A DNA stretch of 64,000 nucleotides from Maratus speciosus. Lineage: Eukaryota > Arthropoda > Arachnida > Araneae > Salticidae. The stretch lies in contig OZ010786.1 in the NCBI GenBank assembly GCA_963932465.1, positions 534,257,073 through 534,321,072 of the forward strand, in the 5' to 3' direction. This document shows, piece after piece, positions 56,020 through 64,000 of this stretch. Every line of letters starts with the position of its first letter. The stretch's first letter is position 1. A program made the translations under genes and the position numbers. The notes beneath the pieces were generated by a model. That model did no database searches and was not told where the DNA came from. It saw nothing but the letters and a program-made list of their open reading frames with translations.

Positions 56020-58400
56020 TTTATGCATATTATTTGCTGTCGATCTATTATTTAGAACATGTACAGGGCTGCACAAAACATTTCGAGCACATTTACGCAT
56101 ACTGAGAGAAATTGTCAAGGTGGAAAATTCACATGCGATGGGCATTTCCTAACTGAACTAAATTGCTGCATATAATAAAAATTACAAATTTAAAGATCAT
56201 AACAGGGCTGCATTCAACAATCTGGATATTTTCCAGTCGATAGATTGTAATTGCTGAATGTGTTTTCATAAATGTGTCATGTGTTTCATAATCGTGAGTC
56301 GAAGTGCAGTGTTTGAAAATTATGGACGTTAAGAACAGTATTACTGGTAATTTATATTTGCTTTGATTATAAGTTAAAAAACTTATTGTTGTCCTTTAAT
56401 CATTGTACGAAAATTAGTATTCAGTATTGTCTTAAACATCCTTCATTCAAAATTTTAATCTGGTTGCATAAGTACTTTATAAAATATTAACTGTTATTTG
56501 ATACTGAAAATACTAATAATGTACGTTTGCTTGTATTGTTAGTATGTGTTAAAGTAAGCAGTACGTTTGTACCCTCCACGAGGATTGCACTTATACTCTA
56601 AAGCAAAAGCTTATTTACCGGATTGGTAATCCCTTGTCCCCTGTTTATTTACACATTACAGTTCATCTTATTAAACTGTCGAAATTTGTTAAAATATTCA
56701 GAAAATTTGAAAAGTGTTTTATAATTTATTGATAATACATATATTTTTCTTTAGGATTATTTATTTATATTTGAAATTCCAGTTATATTTCCTGAAATTG
56801 TAGGGCTCGAAAAAGTTCTACACTCCTCAGCCAGAAGGAAATAGAAGATATTATGAACATCTGGACAGACCAAGAATATTCCGATATTGGAAGTTCTGTC
56901 GACGCATATTTTAACTACGAAAGAAATCACTATACGAATTGTGAAGCTTCCGATGGTGAAAATATAAATATTGATGGAGTTCAACATAATTTTTTATTAC
57001 GGAAAGAACAGTTTAGAGAAAAACATATTATAAATGCCTTTCATTAAAAAAGCTAGTATATATTGATTGTACACGAGAAATATATATTGACTGCAGTAAT
57101 GATGCAGTATGACTTTTGCATATTCGTAGGGTAAACAATATTTTTGTAAAATAAACACTGCATTTGAATTTTCATACTTTTTTGCAGCGATAATTTGTAC
57201 AAATTTTTGTACATGATTAATTTTTATATTTAATTACGAAAATTAACAATCGACCGTTTATTTTGAAAAATATATATTTTTTTGTACTGAAGTTAAATAA
57301 AATGAATAAAATATTTTATTCATGCTATTTAATTCACATGCTCTTAAGTACAACGATCTTGTCGGGACAAAATTGAAGTAAATTAAATCATTTAAGTTAT
57401 TTTTTTTATTAATTTCTTTTCGAGCGGTCTGTGAGACCGCATCACATCAGATATAAAACAAATTTTAGCCACTTTAGTTAAACGTTAATTGTGTACATGC
57501 ATTTATATATCACTTACATATTTGTATGTAGACACATTTTTATATTATAGAGAACTGCAGATATGTATGTGGTAAAATATGTTTAATTTAAAAACGGAAG
57601 CATATTTTAAATTGCAAAATTCAGGAAAAATAAAAAAAAGCCATGAAAAAATTTAATATAAATGTAGAATCAAATCTTCAAATTTTATGTTCTTGATATC
57701 ATGGAAACAACAAAAAACATATTCACTTCATAGTACTACAATATAATTTTCCCATTTTTTATTCATACAAGAATTCCCGTATAATTGTAAAAAACATGCG
57801 GGCTTTTTATATTCTTCTTTAGTATATAGAAAATACTTTTTACAAAATAGAATGTTTCACTTGAGAGCAATAATATTTATTTTCCCAAATGTTGAGTACA
57901 TAAAATAAAAACAAATGTATGAATAAACATTAACTCTTAATTGAATGGTTATAGCATAACATGTTGATATCTCTCGAGGGGGAAATATATAATATGGTAC
58001 TCCAGACATATATCATGCGTAATATAGATTAGGGAAAGTACGAAAGACACCTTCAGTTATTGTTAACCGAAATTCTTTGTATTTTTTGTTTCGGTTATTT
58101 GGAATTATTAGTATTTTATTTCGAAGAATTTTGCTTTCCCATGTGGAAATACTTTGTGATAAATTATCAGTAATAACATATTTTGTAAAAAGTAATGTTA
58201 CATGTATGCTAATATCTCTGTAAAACAGTTCCTTAATTAAAAAAATTTCTTTAAAGAATTCATATTTCTGTTATAGAAATTGGTACGTTTAATATCTATT
58301 ATTAACAATTTCTTTCATCTCTATTTATGTTTCTCTTACGTGTATGTATAATTTGAACTTTATGGTGTTTCTTTATTTTTTACCAATACCTTTCTTACAT
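56020..58400. repeat. Large diverged duplication, copy A
   Basis: Co-linear with 58700-60400. Shared blocks: CATTTACGCATACTGAGAGA (56089/58767), AAATTGCTGCATATAATA (56160/58831), CGAAGTGCA.TGTTTGAAAA (56300/58972), GATTGCACTTATACTCTAAA (56583/59249), CTTACATATxTGTATGTAGA (57512/59539) and TGTTGATxTCxCTCGAG (57962/60005). Copy A has ~650 extra bases at ~56810-57490. Confidence 0.88.
56826..57047 (+). other. Short ORF in the segment unique to copy A
   Basis: From ~56826 the frame reads LSQKEIEDIMNIWTDQEYSD then SSVDAYFNYERNHYTN and QHNFLLRKEQFREKHII, ending FH at 57047; the first ATG is at 56853. It is acidic, hydrophilic and reads like real protein. It resembles the acidic N-terminus of piggyBac-type transposases (LLSQKEIEDIM), but that is weak. 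It could also be a host exon. An AG just before (GTTCTACACTCCTCAG) could act as a splice acceptor. Confidence 0.35.
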
Positions 58401-58578
58401 TTAATTCCTCTCTTTCATTTTGGAATATTTAATTACTTTTTACATTAATTTATCAATTATACTTTCCACCTAAATATTAAGTCAGACGTCAAGAGCGAAA
58501 TGTATGATCATCTATAAATTCATATCTTCACATAATTTAAGGTTTTGCGATAAGTAGTTTTTGAAATATAATTAAAAA

Positions 58579-58582
<4 letters not shown>

Positions 58583-58613
<31 letters not shown>
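58583..58613. repeat. (TA)n microsatellite between duplication copies
   Basis: About 30 bp of TA. Confidence 0.95.
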
Positions 58614-58617
<4 letters not shown>

Positions 58618-58699
58618 TGTAGGGTATCTCTAAGATAGATGGCCAGTCTTAATTTTTCCAAAACTTGATCACAGATTGCCGCGTACACTTTGAATGTAG

Positions 58700-60400
58700 A
58701 AAACATATTATCTGACGTCCATCTATTATTTAGAACAAAAACAGGGGTGCACAAAATATTTCAAGTACATTTACGCATACTGAGAGAAATTGTCAAAAGT
58801 GAAATTTCAAATATGCACTTCCTAACTCGACTAAATTGCTGCATATAATATATTTACAAATTTATAGATCATAATTGGGCTTCATTGAAGAATTTGAATA
58901 TCTTCCCGAGAAGATATTATAATTGTTGAATTTGTGTTCTCAAATATGTTATGCGTTTGATAACCGTAACTCGAAGTGCAATGTTTGAAAATTATGGAAG
59001 ATAACAACAGTATCACTGATAATTAATATTTGGTTTTGATTATGTGTTGAAAACTTAATGTTGTCGTTTAAGCATTGTATGTACATCAGTATTCAGCATT
59101 GTCCTAATTACTTTTTATTCAAAATTGTAATTTGGTTGCATAAGTGCTTTATAAATTATTAACTGTTAATTTATCTGCAAATACAAGTATGTGCGATTGA
59201 CCGTATTTTTGGTGTGCGTTAAAGTAAGCAGTGCATTTGTACGTTCTACGAAGATTGCACTTATACTCTAAAGCAAAAGCTGAGCTCCCGGGTAGTCATC
59301 CGTTGTAATCCCTCGTCCTGTTTATTTAGACGTTACAGTTCGCCTTATTAAACTGTAGAAATTTTTGAGAATATTCAGAACATTTGAAAATTGTTTCATT
59401 ATTTATTGATAACACATATATTTTTCTTTCTTATAACTTATTTATATCTGGAATTCCAATTATCTTTCATGGAATTTTAGGGCTAATTTTAATTATCTCA
59501 CATGTGCTCTATAATTTTTTACTTGCATTTTTAAATCACTTACATATGTGTATGTAGAAACATATTTGTTTATAGAGAACTGCCGACATATATGTCGTAA
59601 TATATGTTCACTTTAGAAACGGTCCAAATTTCGAATTGTAAAATTGAAAAAAAAATACATTAAAGGCCATGAAAACAATTAATATATTTGTAGAATCAAA
59701 TCTCAAATATTCAAATATTATGTTCTTGATATGATGCAAACAACAATAGATATATTTACTTCATAGCACTACAATATAATTTTACCATTTTTTATTCATA
59801 CAATAATTTCCTTAAGAACAGTAAAAAAAAAAAAAAAATGTGTCTTTTTATATTGTTCTTTAGTATATAGAAATATACTTTTAAAAAAATAGAACGTTTC
59901 ACTTGAGTACAATAATGTTTATTTTCCCGAATGTTGAGTACATAAAATACAACTATCTGTATGAAAAATCATTAACTCTTACATTTGAATGGATATAACA
60001 CAATGTGTTGATTTCGCTCGAGAGGAAAGATATAATAATATCTTACACCAAACATATATATTATGTAATATACTTTAGGAAATGTACGAAAGAGACCTTC
60101 AATTATTGTTAACCAAAATTCTTTTAAATTTTGTTGTTTCGGTTATTTTGAATTATTATGATTTTATTTCGAAGAATGTTTTCCCATGTGAAAACAGTCT
60201 GTGTTAAATTATCAGTATTAAAATATTTTGTAAAAAGTAATGTTATATATATGCTAATATTTCTGTAAAATAGTTACTAATTATTTAAAAAAAAAAAAAA
60301 ACCTTAAAGAATTTATATATTTATATTTTTGAAATTGGTAAGTTTAATGTCTATCAGGTCTACTATTTAGGTTTTTGTTATATGTATGTATAATTTTAAT
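58700..60400. repeat. Large diverged duplication, copy B
   Basis: The counterpart of 56020-58400 in the same orientation, lacking the ORF-bearing segment. Alignment by eye is continuous, with frequent substitutions and small indels. No coding sequence. Confidence 0.88.
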
Positions 60401-60665
60401 TTTAATTTTACATAATCTAACATATGACCCTAAACAGGTAGAAGCAGAATGAAAAGGCAGTAAATAAATGGCTTAATGTTTAAGCAATCAGTTACTTTTT
60501 TCAGAATTATGAACTGAAATGTAATTTTATGACGTCACTTCCCAGTAACAAAGGTGATAAGCTGTTCTTAGATTTAAAGCAACAGTTTAATATTGATAGT
60601 ATATACTTTTAACTCATTATGTAATTAAATTGTAATTGATTATTTTTAACCCATTTGCATGATTA

Positions 60666-60893
60666 TTGAATGTAGGTCTACATTTAAAGAATTTTAGTTT
60701 CATTCATAAATTCTGTATCTATAAAAGGAAACCACATAACAGAATTCTTACTTTGTGCAATCACAAGCCTTTCGAAAACAATTTACTCGAGGTACCTTTT
60801 AACTGGACGAAGAAGATGATGGATGCTAACTGTTCAGAAAAATTCATAGGTGGTACCATTGGGAAGAGACTATTGCTGTATCATAAATTTTAA
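60666..60893 (+). other. Unrecognised 75-codon ORF
   Basis: MNVGLHLKNFSFIHKFCIYK ... FNWTKKMMDANCSEKFIGG ... Basic, no signal peptide, no known motif. A second short frame, MLKTPAIKLYQKIKKTILDM to NEEYEI (60933-61079), follows 39 bases later. Together they might be a decayed gene or chance frames; codon content looks somewhat protein-like. Confidence 0.2.
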
Positions 60894-61079
60894 CAGAAGA
60901 AAGAAATTTTTAACAATTTTTTTTTCCGACATATGTTGAAGACGCCTGCAATTAAATTATATCAAAAGATAAAAAAAACCATACTTGATATGGATAATGA
61001 TGTTATTAGAAACATCATACAAGTTAAAGGGAAAATGTTAGATAAATATCTGATGAAGAACGAAGAGTATGAAATTTAG

Positions 61080-63100
61080 TAATTTTATAATTTTTTTGTC
61101 AACAGCGCATTTTCTTTTTTAATATTTAAGGAACGTGTGCTTTCCTTAGTTGTAATATATGGACTATTTTGAATCTTCAGTTGTATTATTCAGATTACAT
61201 AAAGAAAAAATATATATAGAACATATTTAACCATAAAGTTTCGTTTATATTGCATTTCAAATTCCGTAAAAAAAATAAATTTCAAACACAGTATTTAATT
61301 TAAATAGCCTGATCTGAATTCTCAAAACAGCAAAAAGTATCCGAAAATATTTTCTGTTAGCGATATTTTATAGAATTTATTATTTCAAAAATGTTTCTCG
61401 TAAATTCATATTTTAAAGTAATGTAAGTCCGATATTTTATGAGATCAAATATACTGTTCATATAAGGTATTAAACAACTAAAAATAAAACAAAAAAAGAA
61501 TCATTATTTAATTTGCATTTATCCTTAAAATTTTATGATTTTTCAGTAGTTTCATAACATGAAAGAGAATTTAATTTGCAATATTTTCTTTATCATTCAT
61601 GTAGAATATTTGTGTTACGCGCAATAAATACAGGGAGAAATTCTTTTTAAATATGTATATCGTATTTTTATGTTTTCTGAAAATTTATATTCAACTTCAA
61701 ATATTTTAATTTGGCTTATTTTATTTACATAAAAAAAAATATGCAAATTAAGTAAACAATTTTAGTAGAGTGAGATTAAATTTCGAATCAGCTTCTAACT
61801 TTTCAAAACGATGCATAAAGATTACGGGATATCTTTTTAGTGAGATGAGATTTTGAAGAAGCACTTGGAATCCAAGTAAAATATTAAATAGAAATATCAT
61901 AACAAGATTTTTATTTTCTCTTAAAATAATAAAATTAATTAAAAATATCATAAGGACAGCTAATGTAAACTTTACTACAAGAGCAGCTTTTTAATTATAA
62001 TACAATACGATAAAAGATTGGCTGAAATTAAAAACTTAAATTTATATTCAAATTTTAAAATTTTCATTTGGCTTATTTTATTTACAACAAAAAAGTTTAT
62101 GCAAGTGAAGAAAATAGTTATATCTGTAGAGTGAGATTAAATTAGTAAATCCGTTTTTAACTTTCCAAAATGATGCATTACGATTACGATGCCTGAGACA
62201 AATATTAATTGAGATAACAATTTAAAGAAGCAGTTTCAAATATAAGTAAAATCCCTGCCGGTCGGACTACAGGCAGAGGTAGATTTTGAAGTTAAGTATA
62301 CTAATTTCGATAAAAATGTATTTAGAAAAATGATATCTGTTTTAATCTACATATTCTTAAATAACACATACAATTACGCTTTTGCCTTTTTCCTCATTGT
62401 ACTACTCGCCATTGCTGAAAAAGTAAAAAAAAAAAAAGTATAATTGTATACAACGTGGGGGACAATACTGTATCCTAAAATATATGCATTATGCGTTTTG
62501 CAGCGTAGAATAGTAAGCTTTTTCAGGGAGAAAAATAAAGTTTTTTATATTTTTTTCATCGTGCAATCAGCGAAAATATGCCAAACATCACCTGATAAAA
62601 TTAGCAAACAAATATATAAGTTTCTACAATATTGAGAACATCACAGATCTCTCAAAAGAATTCAGTAACTCCCTGAAAACATGCCCTGAACTACCGTGCA
62701 CATGTAGTGGTTTAAAGTCTTTTCCTGTTAGTAGATTAGAAGATTAAGAAGAAACACTTGAAATAGATATAAGAAAGAATCATTACACCCTAATACTAAG
62801 CAACATAATAAGAAAATTAAAAACTAACCTGGTACGCTGCCTAAAGATACTCTCAAACAAACTAACATTACTGTGACTGACTCGAGTGGTTGCCAGCCAA
62901 AAGTAACTTGGTTTGCGATTTATGCAAAAAAAAAAAACAGAATAATAGAATTCGACTGTGCAATCAATACTTGTAATATATGTATGAATAGTTTAAAGGA
63001 ATTGTACAAAATGTCTATATAACATTTGTTAGAAGTAATTCAGACATTGCAGTATGAATTGCGACATTGTACGGTTGAAACATATGTTTTCCTTCCTTAC
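61080..63100. other. Non-coding stretch
   Basis: No coding signal. 61670-61900 and 62040-62230 show loose similarity (GGCTTATTTTATTTACA at 61713 and 62069; GAGTGAGATTAAATT at 61768 and 62129), an old direct duplication ~360 bp apart. 62247-62300 is the inverted relative of 39368-39417. Confidence 0.55.
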
Positions 63101-63104
63101 ACTA

Positions 63105-63160
63105 CAAAAAAATAAATAAATAAATAAATAAAATAAAATAAAAAATAAATAAATAAATCA
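63105..63160. repeat. (AAAT)n simple repeat
   Basis: Imperfect AAAT/AAATA repeat. Confidence 0.9.
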
Positions 63161-64000
63161 GCAGAGTTACTAAAATGTTTCTAGTAAATTGGGATTCCTA
63201 GAACTTTTTATGTAACGAACAACAACAAACATTTATGTAACAGTTACGCTTTTGCACTGTAAACCAAAAAATCTGTAAGGTTAATTAGAATTTTTTTGGA
63301 AACTGTGATGCCTAGAACTTTTCATATAACTGCAACCCGGGTTACAGATAAAAATTTAGTAAAATTACTGTAATACTAGTAGAGTCTCCTGTAGCTTTAC
63401 AAATACTCGTTTTGTAGATTTACATTTTTTTTTTAACAGTGTACAGATAAAAAAAAATTTAAGCACATAGATTTTTTTAAATTTGCATCTGTAGAAGTAC
63501 AATTTTTTTTTTACAGTGTAAGACACCGGCCAGAAGGGATCATTAAAAACTTCTTTGTGATGTCTTGAATTGATGCAAGAGCCCTCATATTTTCGTCTAG
63601 AGTCTACACAAACCATATAGCGACCATCTACACATTTCGGTTTAAATGAAAATAGCTGTTCATCTCTTTGCTAGTCATGTCAGTAACGTTGAATACATTT
63701 TCGTTCATATACATTTTTTCTTAACTATGTATTATACTTCTCCAGTCCTCTTTCTAATAACCATCGCTTTTGTGGGAACATTTTATTTTATTTTATATTT
63801 TTTAGTTACGACTGAAACTGCTTTCCACTTCTTATACATAAACAAATTGCTTTTCTATCTTATAGATAGTGATGATTTAAGGCTGTTCTCAAATCCAAAA
63901 GGGCAACTTTATGACATAAGTTTTAATTTATTTTTGTTTGGTAATGCATGAAACTAGCAGGTTCAGAAACTATGTAATCGAGCTGTTTTTTTTTTTCTTT
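63161..64000. other. Non-coding stretch with a hydrophobic ORF
   Basis: The 101-codon frame at 63646-63951 (MKIAVHLFASHVSNVEYIFV...) is rich in Phe, Leu, Ile and Tyr, as any T-rich sequence would be. I see no family and do not call it a gene. Confidence 0.45.

Noticed and set aside
63646..63951. 101-codon hydrophobic frame as a membrane protein
   Set aside because: Composition follows from T-rich DNA; no recognised motif, no supporting context.

Overview
This window looks like an AT-rich animal (metazoan) nuclear genome, most likely an arthropod. The evidence is the transposon spectrum (BEL/Pao, Ty3/Gypsy, RTE-type LINE, Penelope-like, Helitron, Merlin, mariner, Tc1, pogo/Tigger, piggyBac, hAT-like MITE), the long (TA)n tracts and the absence of any bacterial-style gene packing. 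An arachnid would fit, but the sequence alone does not decide this. I see no convincing host protein-coding gene, no rRNA, no tRNA and no CRISPR array. Nearly everything I can identify is a decayed mobile element or a tandem repeat.

Layout. 1-14.3 kb is a BEL/Pao retrotransposon on the + strand whose protease domain is split. The first part lies at 29-404 and the reading frame resumes in phase at 10486, with the 5-base word TATAC at both edges of a 10.1-kb insertion. That insertion holds a truncated Helitron Rep gene (1162-2817) fused to a 7-copy ~238-bp tandem array, a Merlin transposon nested in another inverted-repeat element (5263-7184), and several 8-bp-TSD MITEs, some nested in each other. 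14.3-17.6 kb is mostly empty, with a Penelope-like GIY-YIG tail at 16.1 kb. 17631-22139 is a pogo/Tigger element (TA target site). Its minus-strand transposase was hit by a 203-bp piggyBac-type MITE and an 881-bp tandem-repeat element, and a further hAT-like MITE sits downstream of it. 22798-28414 is a Ty3/Gypsy element with both LTRs. 29.4-32.6 kb is a three-layer nest with a decayed piggyBac at its centre. A 351-bp Merlin-type MITE follows at 32685-33035.

33.66-43.72 kb is a tandem ~590-bp repeat into which an 8.3-kb element with Tc1-like long inverted ends (34829-43119) has jumped. A mariner (35090-36380) and a composite tandem-repeat element (39754-41947) sit inside it. A second copy of the composite element spans 47904-54352 and carries three insertions: an unclassified inverted-repeat element, a nearly intact Tc1 and a CACTG-ended element. 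44856-46760 is a deleted pogo-like element. 55178-55404 is the 3' tip of an RTE-type LINE. 56.02-60.4 kb is a diverged tandem duplication, one copy of which contains an extra ORF-bearing segment. The last 3.5 kb shows nothing I can identify.

The parts do not work together as a pathway. The window is a stratigraphic record: target-site duplications and paralogous empty sites inside it allow many insertion events to be ordered. Most identifiable catalytic cores carry stops, frameshifts or a lost key residue (Helitron His to Asn, Gypsy RT Asp to Gly, Gypsy protease Asp to Asn, Tc1 Asp to Gly, Merlin internal deletion). The most unusual structures are the split BEL element, the 8.3-kb inverted-end element in the 590-bp repeat, and the ~328-bp arrays in which every unit carries a near-perfect palindrome containing YY1/PHO-like GCCAT motifs.
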